Shown one piece after another: positions 1-6,425 of a stretch of DNA of 9,842 bases. The translations under genes were made by a program, and so were the position numbers. The stretch is from Promethearchaeota archaeon (GTDB taxonomy: Archaea; Asgardarchaeota; Lokiarchaeia; Sigyniarchaeales; SOKP01): positions 1 to 9,842 of the forward strand of contig JAHLWE010000498.1 in the NCBI GenBank assembly GCA_019058135.1. Direction: 5' to 3'. How positions within the stretch are numbered: the first letter of the stretch is position 1; each line of letters begins with the position of its first letter. The notes below the pieces were generated by a model. The model was not told where the DNA came from, did not search any database, and saw only the letters and a program-made list of their open reading frames with translations.

Positions 1-3
1 ATA

Positions 4-36
4 TCGTCGGCAGCGTCAGTTTTTTATAAGAGACAG
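4..36. other. Nextera transposase adapter remnant (artefact)
   Basis: Positions 4-36 match the 33-base Illumina Nextera read-1 adapter, including the mosaic end. The only differences are at 20-25, where the usual ATGTGT reads TTTTTT (three substitutions). Bases 1-3 are also not trustworthy. The native sequence starts at about 37. This is untrimmed library adapter at a contig end, so nothing should be inferred from gene order at this edge. Confidence 0.95.
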
Positions 37-62
37 CAGATATTGAAACCTAAGGTGTTTGA

Positions 63-230
63 TTATTTTTTTTTTTTAAATTTCCTAGAATCTATATATT
101 CATCATTTTCATTTAGATAATATTTATTTATCCTTCTATATTGGGTTAAATACGAGATATTACTTTCAGTTTTATTAAAAACTTTTGCTGCTTCTTTTAT
201 TGTTAAAAATTCTTTATTTTCAACTGACAA
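63..230 (-). CDS. Small helix-turn-helix protein (excisionase/MerR-like fold)
   Basis: This 55-residue ORF is too short for many gene callers. Residues 8-30 (LTIKEAAKVFNKTESNISYL) look like an excisionase/MerR-type helix-turn-helix, followed by basic RRINKYY and a small wing-like stretch YIDSRK. Such domains bind DNA as small regulators and also sit at the N-terminus of some archaeal DNA methyltransferases; that comparison is from memory. The start is a TTG at 230-228, preceded by GAAGGA at about 242-237. The upstream 107-residue gene stops at 251, only 20 bases away, so translational coupling is likely. The ORF ends in a run of 12 T (plus strand) at 66-77 followed by TAA. A one-base length error in that run would leave the frame open to the artefactual left edge, so the gene could be the N-terminus of a longer protein. 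Confidence 0.6.
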   Translation of the reverse strand: MSVENKEFLTIKEAAKVFNKTESNISYLTQYRRINKYYLNENDEYIDSRKFKKKK

Positions 231-250
231 ACTAATTCCTTCTATAATAT

Positions 251-574
251 TTATTCTGAAATATATTTTTTTGAATTTTCTATTAAATCCATTGTAATAC
301 CATTTTTTATTGCTAATTCATGACCAGGTGAAGAGAATAAATAAACTTGGGTATTGCAAATACTTTCTAAAAAGTATCTTTTATTATTGGAATCCCAATT
401 TGTTATTTGGGATCTTGGGATTATAATTGAATAATCATGAATTGAAGTCCCATCCTCGCTTGCGATACTACATATTACTACATTTTCCCTATTTCGGAAA
501 AAAATAATTGGATGAGTTTTACTAATTCCTAAATCTTGAATTAAAATTATAGTATTTTCATCAATTCTTTCCAA
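251..574 (-). CDS. Hypothetical protein, 107 aa
   Basis: I do not recognise this family. The protein is 107 residues, acidic to neutral, soluble, with no membrane segment. It has alternating beta-like stretches (NTIILIQDLGI, HPIIFFRNRENVVICSIAS, YSIIIPRSQI), consistent with a small alpha/beta fold. The start is TTG at 574-572, because in-frame TAA and TGA lie two and three codons upstream. A purine-rich GGAAAG lies about a dozen bases ahead of it. It ends in TAA and is followed after 20 bases by the helix-turn-helix gene, so the two probably share one transcript. That pairing would fit a small regulatory or toxin-antitoxin-like unit, but this is inference only. Confidence 0.6.
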   Translation of the reverse strand: MERIDENTIILIQDLGISKTHPIIFFRNRENVVICSIASEDGTSIHDYSIIIPRSQITNWDSNNKRYFLESICNTQVYLFSSPGHELAIKNGITMDLIENSKKYISE

Positions 575-782
575 TTTTTATCATATCTTTCCTTTATACT
601 AATCTTTTAATAATTTCTTATTTATTTTATAATTTACTATCAATAAATGATTAATTTTAACTATTTTACTATCCTAAGAAGTTTCAAATAAATAATTTAT
701 TGTGATTTACAATTATTTAATGTTGATAAAATAAGAAACTTAATTTGAAATGTTTTTAAATGCTAAAATTTAAATTATAATT

Positions 783-1073
783 ATGATAAAATTACCAGAT
801 AATAAAAAAGATCAAATACAAAAGGAAATTGATAATTTAACAAAGAATTTGATATATTTCCCAGTATTTATTATGAAAATAATGGAAATTATTGAAAATT
901 ACTATGGTGGAAATACAATTCAAGTAAATACAATAATTGAAATTCAGAGAAAATATCTCGATAGAGATATTAATTTATTACAGATTTTTGGTTCATTGAA
1001 TAAAGAGATTACTGAAAACACATTTCGAGGAGTAGCCATAGAAATTATAAAATATTTGAAAACTTTAATGTGA
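783..1073 (+). CDS. Hypothetical protein, 96 aa
   Basis: I do not recognise this family. It is 96 residues, mostly predicted alpha-helical, with a hydrophobic patch LIYFPVFIMKIMEIIENYY (residues 23-41) that looks like an amphipathic helix rather than a membrane span. The ATG at 783 is the first in frame after a TAA at 777-779. There is no Shine-Dalgarno, and an AT box around 751-759 (TTTTTAAAT) lies about 27 bases upstream, consistent with a leaderless archaeal transcript. It ends in TGA. It converges on the 408-residue HEPN-like gene, with 123 bases between stop codons. It diverges from the 107-residue gene. A role as partner or antitoxin of the HEPN gene is possible but not shown by any motif. 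Confidence 0.55.
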   Translation: MIKLPDNKKDQIQKEIDNLTKNLIYFPVFIMKIMEIIENYYGGNTIQVNTIIEIQRKYLDRDINLLQIFGSLNKEITENTFRGVAIEIIKYLKTLM

Positions 1074-1196
1074 TTCAATTTACGTAATTGGGCTTTCTTT
1101 ATTTCATGAAAAATATGAAAAAAATCCTTTAATTCAATTAAAAAATCATACTCTTTAACCGTTATAATGTTTAATAAATATATTTTAATACTTTTT

Positions 1197-2423
1197 TTAA
1201 ATCAGGCTTGATGAAACTTTTTTCTTATGACTATATATTGCAATTAACCAACTCAAAATTCCCAGAATAAAACCATCGATGATTCTATATTTAAAATCTT
1301 TAATAATTGAAGAATCTGTGTCATTATCAACATTATGATGGCTATAATTTCTTATCAAGATTATAAAACGAGCTGAATAATGGAGAATATCTAAATCATT
1401 TATGATTTTGAATGATTTTGAATCGAAGCAATTTATAAAAAATTGTTTTATTTGGTTATTTAATTCTGATTCTGTTTTCACTGAAGTCTTATTATCATAG
1501 AGTTTCCGTCTGAAGGGTTCTGGAAAGCAATTATACTTTTCCAATTTTTTTTTCATAAGTCTTTCCATATTTGAAGTTTCATGAGCTAATAAAAGTTTAA
1601 ACCAAACTTCTAAGATATAAGTTAAATCAACCAGAATCTTGAAATAATAATGTAAGGAATAATTATTATCACTTTCAATTAAATTAAAATCCCATTTATA
1701 TATTTTCTCAATATTTATAATTATGTACAAGTAAAACGAGTAATTTTCATTGGATTTTAAAAAGCCATCTAAATTTTTATCGCTTTCTATTAATGAACCT
1801 TGTAGAGGAATTTTTTTTGATCTGTATAAATTACGCAATTGGTCAGCAATTTTGTGGAATTTACCTATAGAAAATTTAAAAAAATCTTCTTTCAAAATTC
1901 TTTCAGCTGACCCTTTAAAATTTGGATCAAAAAATTTATCATTATAATCCGCTGCTGTTAAATATTGCAAACCTTTTTCATATTGCCCTGAGTTTAATAG
2001 AGCTATGCCTAATTGAGTTAAAGGTACACCCCATTTAATTTCATTAATTATGAAATCCTTTTTTTTATGCATATAAGAATAAATTGTGTCAAAAATCTGG
2101 TGATATATGTTTCTTATTTCTATATAAAACTCAGCCATAGTTAACCAATTTTGTTGATCTATAAATACTTCCCCGATTGGTTCGTAAATTTTTTCACATT
2201 CTTTAAAAAATTCATGTAATTTTAAATCAAATTCTGGATCATCACAAATTTCATTGATAAATTTAGTTATATACTCCAAAATATCTGTTCTAAAGTTATT
2301 GGTGAAAATTGTCCAAGTATTCCTATATTCAGAATATTTAATATTTTCATCTGTTAATTCAGAAATAATTTTGTCTCTTCTTTCTGTAAAGTCTTTAAAA
2401 ATGTTCTTTTTATAACTACACAT
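1197..2423 (-). CDS. HEPN-like protein with C-terminal RNYSHH motif, 408 aa
   Basis: The C-terminal third (about residues 255-400) is helical and holds R358-N-Y-S-H-H363, the Rx4H pattern of HEPN RNases, within the helix ILHYSARFIILIRNYSHH. HEPN domains act as RNA-cleaving effectors in toxin-antitoxin, abortive infection and CRISPR-linked systems. The middle (residues 130-160, GVPLTQLGIALLNSGQYEKG and on) resembles one TPR-type helical hairpin. The N-terminal part is helical and also contains R104-N-I-Y-H108, a weaker Rx3H match. The ATG at 2423 has a good Shine-Dalgarno AAGGAGA seven bases upstream (2437-2431) and a TATA-like box at 2480-2471. No transmembrane segment is evident. The HEPN call rests on motif and helical context, without profile support. 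Confidence 0.7.
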   Translation of the reverse strand: MCSYKKNIFKDFTERRDKIISELTDENIKYSEYRNTWTIFTNNFRTDILEYITKFINEICDDPEFDLKLHEFFKECEKIYEPIGEVFIDQQNWLTMAEFYIEIRNIYHQIFDTIYSYMHKKKDFIINEIKWGVPLTQLGIALLNSGQYEKGLQYLTAADYNDKFFDPNFKGSAERILKEDFFKFSIGKFHKIADQLRNLYRSKKIPLQGSLIESDKNLDGFLKSNENYSFYLYIIINIEKIYKWDFNLIESDNNYSLHYYFKILVDLTYILEVWFKLLLAHETSNMERLMKKKLEKYNCFPEPFRRKLYDNKTSVKTESELNNQIKQFFINCFDSKSFKIINDLDILHYSARFIILIRNYSHHNVDNDTDSSIIKDFKYRIIDGFILGILSWLIAIYSHKKKVSSSLI

Positions 2424-2430
2424 ATTACTT

Positions 2431-2437
2431 TCTCCTT
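2431..2437 (-). promoter_or_regulatory. Shine-Dalgarno of the 408-aa HEPN-like gene
   Basis: On the minus strand AAGGAGA lies seven bases before the ATG at 2423, a clear ribosome binding site that fixes this start. Confidence 0.7.
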
Positions 2438-2470
2438 ATTGTACTTTTCTATTGAGATTATTAGTTTCAT

Positions 2471-2480
2471 TATTTATATT
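2471..2480 (-). promoter_or_regulatory. TATA-like box for the 408-aa HEPN-like gene
   Basis: AATATAAATA on the minus strand lies about 50 bases upstream of the ATG at 2423. With the usual archaeal spacing of about 25 bases to the transcript start, this leaves a leader of roughly 25 bases carrying the Shine-Dalgarno. In DNA this AT-rich such matches occur by chance, so confidence is modest. Confidence 0.4.
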
Positions 2481-2537
2481 ATTTCATAGCTTAAAGATCA
2501 ATAAATTTAAATATACATTTTTTCTTTAATTACTGAT

Positions 2538-2702
2538 TTGTCAGGAAATAATATTTTACATCGGTTTGAACAATTAATTGGTAGTTTATCTATTAAAGCA
2601 GGTAAGAAAAAATATCTTAAAAACCAAGTAAATTACATAAAAAATCAGTTAATAAAAGAATCAAAATAGACGTTTGAAAATCCTCAAAATCTCATCCAAT
2701 CA
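2538..2702 (+). other. In-frame upstream extension of the 114-aa gene, interrupted by TAG at 2667-2669
   Basis: The frame of the 114-residue gene is open from 2511 to a TAG at 2667-2669, and again from 2670 straight into its ATG at 2703. The upstream stretch reads like protein (LHRFEQLIGSLSIKAGKKKY, then a Lys/Asn-rich helix), and so does the 11-codon bridge TFENPQNLIQS. There is no ATG in the extension. A TTG at 2538 lies about 26 bases after a TATA-like TTTAAATATA (2506-2515), fitting a leaderless start. Read through the TAG, the product would be about 170 residues. Either the gene has acquired a nonsense codon and is now expressed only from 2703, or the TAG is decoded. No family recognised. 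Confidence 0.4.
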
Positions 2703-3047
2703 ATGTCAAATATATACCATGAATTCATTTTTGATCTCGAAAAGAATTATACTCAATATTTAATTAAAGTTTTGAAATACTTAATTGATAATGAATCAGA
2801 ATTGACATATAAAAGCTTATTAAATACTCCTTTATTTAAATTAGAAGAATTAGATTTAAATGAAAAAGAAATCAATTTTATAATATTTTTATTGGATAAT
2901 ATATTATTTATTGAATTACAAACATTTGGAAAAAATCCAGCTTCTAATTATGATACGTTTCCATATTCAAAGGAAGATTTATTAAAATTTGAAAGAGTTA
3001 CTACTCTTGGAAGTAAATATTATAGAGAGATAAGAGAAAAACGCTAA
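2703..3047 (+). CDS. Hypothetical helical protein, possible winged-helix C-terminus, 114 aa
   Basis: This 114-residue protein is not recognised at family level. It is helical and acidic in its first two thirds, then has DTFPYSKEDLLKFERVTTLG followed by the basic tail SKYYREIREKR. The LGxxYYxE ending recalls the last helix of winged-helix proteins, but this is weak. The ATG at 2703 lacks a Shine-Dalgarno, and coding-like sequence continues in frame upstream past a TAG at 2667-2669, so this start may be secondary. It ends in TAA and converges on the tandem-HEPN gene, with a T-run terminator between them. That layout resembles the 96-aa/408-aa pair to the left. Confidence 0.55.
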   Translation: MSNIYHEFIFDLEKNYTQYLIKVLKYLIDNESELTYKSLLNTPLFKLEELDLNEKEINFIIFLLDNILFIELQTFGKNPASNYDTFPYSKEDLLKFERVTTLGSKYYREIREKR

Positions 3048-3103
3048 AATAGCACAAAATTTTATCTCTCTCTCTACTCTTTTATGTATAAAATTAGGTA
3101 TAC

Positions 3104-3110
3104 TTTTTTT
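3104..3110 (+). terminator. T-run terminator after the 114-aa gene
   Basis: Seven consecutive T about 57 bases past the TAA of the 114-residue gene, in a pyrimidine-rich tract that also contains a TC repeat (around 3065-3075). Archaeal RNA polymerase terminates at T-runs without needing a hairpin. Confidence 0.4.
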
Positions 3111-3198
3111 ATCTCAATTTGAAAAAGTAAACGTGTGGGCTTTTTCCTCTTTAATTCTATTGAATATAGCTAATTTTAAATATATATACGCCTTAATA

Positions 3199-3945
3199 TT
3201 AATCCATTTTAATTTTAGATTTTAATTTATTTAAAAATTTCATTAAATAATCTTGATACAAATGCAGTTTTTCTTCTGAAGGTATTTCAGCATTATGAAC
3301 AATATTGTTTCTAATAGAATATAAATCTATTAATTTCTGATACTCTTCAATTTGAATTAAATTATTATCACGAGAAAGTTTTAGCAAATACGGTAGTTTA
3401 GGCTTTGTAAAATCATAAATTCCTTTGTCAGTATAATTATTTTTCAATAAAGATTCAATAATATTTAAATATGCTACGATTGAATATGGTTCTAGGTATT
3501 CTGGTAAGGGATATGTCAATATTTCTGGGTCTTTAACTTTTATATCAAATAGCCTTATGATTAAATCATTAGCTAATGTAAAATAAGCTTCAACTACATT
3601 TTTTTCAATTGTAATACCAATCCCTTCATGATAAAGATTATTTCTAATTTTATGATAAGATTCAATTGCATCAAGATCCTCATCGGATATATCTATTAAA
3701 TTATGATCTTCAAGTGAATCAATTAAAGATGGGAATTTTTTTGTTGCATTATTAAGTTCATTTCGCCCTATACCTAAAGTTCTTCGATTCTTTATTAAAT
3801 ATGTTTTTATTGCTAGTTCAACAGCATTATCAATACTAATCATGGCTTGTCTTAAATCAAATTCATTTCCCTCTTTTAAATGACTTTTTGCATGATTTAA
3901 AAGCTCTAAAGATCCCTTTACCCATAAGAATTTGTTATTTTTCAT
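3199..3945 (-). CDS. Tandem HEPN-domain protein, 248 aa
   Basis: The protein carries two separate copies of the HEPN signature R-N-x3-H: R101-N-N-L-Y-H106 and R212-N-N-I-V-H217. Each follows a helical stretch ending in a conserved-looking pattern (LDAIESYHKI and YQKLIDLYSI). The first domain begins with MISIDNAVELAIKTYLI, typical of the first HEPN helix that packs in the dimer interface. Two HEPN units in one chain could fold as an intramolecular dimer, with both R/H pairs forming one composite RNase site. There is no signal peptide or membrane span. The ATG at 3945 is the only plausible start; no Shine-Dalgarno is seen. It is monocistronic, with no MNT-type nucleotidyltransferase antitoxin beside it, unlike classic HEPN/MNT pairs. 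Confidence 0.75.
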   Translation of the reverse strand: MKNNKFLWVKGSLELLNHAKSHLKEGNEFDLRQAMISIDNAVELAIKTYLIKNRRTLGIGRNELNNATKKFPSLIDSLEDHNLIDISDEDLDAIESYHKIRNNLYHEGIGITIEKNVVEAYFTLANDLIIRLFDIKVKDPEILTYPLPEYLEPYSIVAYLNIIESLLKNNYTDKGIYDFTKPKLPYLLKLSRDNNLIQIEEYQKLIDLYSIRNNIVHNAEIPSEEKLHLYQDYLMKFLNKLKSKIKMD

Positions 3946-4112
3946 TTAAATCTAATTTAATAATTTTAATGTTTTGTTTAATCATTCAATATTTATATTT
4001 AATTTTTAATTATATACTAATTTTTAATTTTAAATAATATAATTATTTGTTTTCATTAAATTTTGTATAGATATCTCTATTCTAATACATATACAAGTAC
4101 GCTTTAAGTTTT

Positions 4113-4425
4113 TTATCGAAATTCGTAAAAATTATATTTTGAGCCTTCTCCTTTAAATATTTTGATTAGACCTTTTTTATCTTCTATATCATAATATATT
4201 GAAATCAAATATTATTTAGTCGGAATCAACAATTTTTAAAGAATCATAATTTATTAGATACTTAGCTCTCGTAGTTAAAATAAAATTTGTAAGCGATCTT
4301 TTAAGAAATTCAGATTCTACCTCTGAAAAAAGATGAACAAATGATATTTATCATGCAACAACTCCAACCATTGAGTTCTCACGGGAAGGACCCCGAACGG
4401 AGATCTAAGGAGAGTCTGAAGATGC
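4113..4425 (-). pseudogene. Decayed gene of unknown family
   Basis: Three minus-strand segments read as protein but lie in different frames. The first, about 4425-4327, contains SPFGVLPVRTQWLELLHDKY. It is followed after a one-base shift at the A-run 4326-4331 by FSEVESEFLKRSLTNFILTT and on to a TAA at 4216-4218. A further shift leads to YYDIEDKKGLIKIFKGEG and a final TAA at 4113-4115. Together they would cover roughly 100 residues. No start codon or ribosome site is visible, and the family is not recognised. The 5' part (about 4380-4432) is clearly richer in GC than its surroundings, suggesting different origin or stronger past codon constraint. It lies just downstream of the AbiTii-like gene on the same strand. 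Confidence 0.4.
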
Positions 4426-4462
4426 TAGTAGAAAATTCAACAATAACATTGAAATAGTAAGT

Positions 4463-5398
4463 TTATGATGATTTAAATTTATTATAGAGAACTTCAAATA
4501 CTGGTTTCATTGTATTGTACCAGTTTTCGTCGATTTCTGTACTTTCCATTTCTTTTTGAATATGAATATAGTTTCTGAAGTCCCGTAGATGAGTCTGAAC
4601 AAGCTTCCATCTCATTTGTTCTTGAAAAATATCCTTTTCGATTGCGGTATTAATATAAGAGACAAAATTTTTTCCTTTATGAATATTCTCTTTTTCGCAA
4701 TATCTTATTAATAGAAATTCCAATATCGCTCCCATCATTATCATACAAAATTTAAAATTTCTTTCGTATTCAAATTTTAATAAAAGATCTATATTCTGAG
4801 CTAATATTTCTTTTTCTTTCTCATCTATTAAATAGTCGTCAAAAATCCCCTTAGATATATCTAACTTTTCTTTTAATAATTTAGCTTGATATTCCCTGTA
4901 TTGTTTATTCTCAATGAAACTGAGATCTATTTGAACAGCACTCAAATCTCTTTTTACCTTAAAAAGATATTCTTTAATTTTCTTTATTACCCCTTGTAAT
5001 ACTTCTAAGAATTGAGATTTATGAATATAATAAGTTAAGGGAGTTCCCCATATGTTTGTTGTCTCATATTTTGACCATTCGTTGAATGAATTATTAATAA
5101 CCTCACTTATAGGCTTTAAATATTCTATTGTTTCTCTATATTCCCTTTCTGTGAACCAACTTGAAGGATGTTTGTATACAGTTGCATTGATCTTTCTATA
5201 AGAAGGGAGAGCCGCTCTATCTTTATACCCATTAAGCTCCCAATTTGCCCAAGCAAAAAAACCCCTATGATCATTTTTTTGAGCAATTTTAATTATACTA
5301 TTTATATTTTTTATTAACTGTGTTGGATCATCAATAATTTCTTCTATTGAATTTATAATTTCTTCCGTTTTCCAAATATTACACCTTTTAATTAACAT
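4463..5398 (-). CDS. AbiTii-like abortive infection protein with C-terminal HEPN-like domain, 311 aa
   Basis: The N-terminal part (residues 15-70) matches the AbiTii pattern: a helical lead, then FFAWANWELNGYKDRAALPS and YRKI, that is, W-x(2)-x-E-L-N-G-Y followed by LPxYR. AbiTii is described as a domain of abortive-infection proteins with unclear mechanism. Residues 205-311 look like a HEPN-type bundle: MIMMGAILEFLLIRYCEKEN is the typical first-helix core, and R272-D-F-R275-N-Y-I-H279 gives an Rx6H or RNxxH signature close to the RNYIHP motif of HEPN families. The middle (120-200) is helical and partly coiled-coil-like. ATG at 5398 is the only in-frame start nearby, without a Shine-Dalgarno. 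AT-rich TATA-like boxes lie at about 5412-5420 and 5457-5466. The product is probably a suicidal anti-phage effector. Confidence 0.75.
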   Translation of the reverse strand: MLIKRCNIWKTEEIINSIEEIIDDPTQLIKNINSIIKIAQKNDHRGFFAWANWELNGYKDRAALPSYRKINATVYKHPSSWFTEREYRETIEYLKPISEVINNSFNEWSKYETTNIWGTPLTYYIHKSQFLEVLQGVIKKIKEYLFKVKRDLSAVQIDLSFIENKQYREYQAKLLKEKLDISKGIFDDYLIDEKEKEILAQNIDLLLKFEYERNFKFCMIMMGAILEFLLIRYCEKENIHKGKNFVSYINTAIEKDIFQEQMRWKLVQTHLRDFRNYIHIQKEMESTEIDENWYNTMKPVFEVLYNKFKSS

Positions 5399-5574
5399 TT
5401 CATAGATTTTTTTTAAATATTCAGAACATTCAATTGCTATTGAAAAATTCAGTACTATAATATATTTACGGGATTTAGTGAAAATCTCCTCTGATAGCTA
5501 AATGTTAATCCTACACTTATTAATTTTTTGGAGTAAATTGATTTTCTAATAACAACTAAGTTAAATTCTTTTTA

Positions 5575-5703
5575 ATGATAAATAATAATATTTTACCTCA
5601 AGCCTTTGAAACAATCATGCTGATGTTTGTTTTTGTAGATCTTATCGATATCATAATAACTTATCTCTTAGGAAAGAAGTTATTAAATCGCGAAATAAAA
5701 TAG
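5575..5703 (+). CDS. Short membrane ORF, 42 aa, ending at TAG
   Basis: ATG at 5575 opens a 42-residue ORF with one convincing membrane segment (residues 13-32, TIMLMFVFVDLIDIIITYLL) and a basic tail GKKLLNREIK, then TAG at 5701-5703. The frame stays open for another 31 codons past this TAG, to a TAA at about 5797. The 141 bases following the AbiTii-like gene's start region (5399-5574) hold no coding signal. There is no Shine-Dalgarno. It may be a genuine small membrane protein or the N-terminal remnant of a longer one; the surrounding sequence to 5988 consists of broken fragments, which favours the second. Confidence 0.35.
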   Translation: MINNNILPQAFETIMLMFVFVDLIDIIITYLLGKKLLNREIK

Positions 5704-5731
5704 GAGAATATTATCTCTGGGATGGATAATA

Positions 5732-5842
5732 ATGGGAAAAAGAAAAATCACATCAAAAACTGCGCGAATAATTCAATCATGATCAGAAAAGTCCGGTAAA
5801 AATTAAGATTTTTGGCAAGAGCTCAATGTGCTGCGGCTAGAA
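5732..5842 (+). pseudogene. Short Lys-rich gene fragment with stop codons
   Basis: An ATG at 5732, preceded by GGATGG, opens the frame MGKRKITSKTARIIQS, which stops at a TGA (5780-5782). The frame continues SEKSGKN, meets a TAA, then reads FWQELNVLRLE into the AbrB fragment. The pieces read like a small basic protein broken twice. The family is uncertain. GC content is a little higher than the neighbourhood. Confidence 0.25.
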
Positions 5843-5988
5843 ATGAAAGCAAAAAATGAAAAGGGTAAATTACAATTCCAAAAGAAATTCGGGAAGAAAT
5901 AATAATTGTTAAGGGAGATAGACTTTATCTCGTTCTAGAGAAGATATTTGCTATGATCAAGAGTATAATTTTCCATTTATTTCTATAA
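5843..5988 (+). pseudogene. AbrB/SpoVT-type DNA-binding protein, frameshifted
   Basis: The sequence encodes MKAKNEKGK in one frame (from ATG 5843), then ITIPKEIREEIIIVKGDRLY and LVLEK in the next frame. Joined, it gives the swapped-hairpin AbrB signature (GKITIPKEIRE...KGDRL) found in transcription regulators and MazE/VapB-type antitoxins. The join needs one extra A at about 5867-5869 (AAA where AAAA is expected), so it is a single-base deletion in a homopolymer. Past the domain it runs to a TAA at 5986-5988, overlapping the end of the convergent 146-residue gene by six bases. No partner toxin is seen nearby. If the deletion is a sequencing error the gene would be intact and only about 48 residues. 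Confidence 0.6.
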
Positions 5989-6423
5989 ATTTTTCAATTC
6001 TTTTCCGATGTAATAAATAAAAATTCCACTTATTGTTGCAGTTAATATTCCAGCTATTGCTGCTTTAAAAATCGGATTCTTAGTTTTATTTTTTATGATT
6101 TTATATATTATCTCCCCTACTGATATTCCTAAAGTGCTCCCTATACCTAAGGCTAATAATATTTCAGGCGAATCATATATGAGATGAGCAAAAGGGTCTC
6201 TTCTAGGATCAAATCTATCTTTATGAACTAAAAATTTATCAGTATATTCCAAAATGTGGATATTTGAATCACATCTATATTGCCTATAAGCACCATATAG
6301 ATCTCCCAATATTGTTTCTTCGCACTCTTGAGGAACATTTTTCATAATTCTTTTTGAAATAGTAATATTTTCACCAAATCTTCTATTTTTCAACAACTTT
6401 TTTAATATATCTATATTCATCAT
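5983..6423 (-). CDS. Two-TM membrane protein with DPRRDP core, 146 aa
   Basis: Residues 40-87 form a conserved-looking soluble block with GDLYGAYRQYRCDSNIHILE and HKDRFDPRRDPFAHLIYDSP, rich in charged residues and ending at the membrane. Two hydrophobic segments follow, at about 88-110 and 119-140, with a short basic loop between them and a basic end. I recall similar YRxxR...HxDRxDPRxxPxxHL proteins as uncharacterised archaeal membrane proteins. No enzymatic motif is visible. The start is ATG at 6423 (a second ATG follows immediately), two bases after the TAG of the upstream zinc-ribbon gene, so the two are co-transcribed and probably coupled. It ends in TAG, followed one codon later by TAA. 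Confidence 0.75.
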   Translation of the reverse strand: MMNIDILKKLLKNRRFGENITISKRIMKNVPQECEETILGDLYGAYRQYRCDSNIHILEYTDKFLVHKDRFDPRRDPFAHLIYDSPEILLALGIGSTLGISVGEIIYKIIKNKTKNPIFKAAIAGILTATISGIFIYYIGKELKNL

Positions 6424-6425
6424 AT

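Noticed and set aside
687..701. Inverted repeat AATAAA-TAA-TTTATT as an operator
   Set aside because: Six-base AT-only arms are expected often by chance in DNA this AT-rich, and no second copy was found.
783..1073. MNT-type nucleotidyltransferase antitoxin (FGSLNKE stretch in the 96-aa protein)
   Set aside because: The GS pair is there but no following acidic D-x-D motif is present and the fold looks helical, so the usual partner of HEPN toxins is not supported.
1750..1947. 65-aa plus-strand ORF inside the 408-aa gene
   Set aside because: It lies wholly within a well-supported minus-strand gene with its own ribosome site, and its protein is a shadow of that coding sequence. The same holds for plus ORFs at 6580-6774 and 7391-7609 and the minus ORF at 8814-9134.
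5732..5842. Ribosomal protein L18e N-terminus
   Set aside because: KITSKTARIIQ and FWQEL faintly recall L18e, but the match is short, broken by TGA and TAA, and no further conserved blocks follow.
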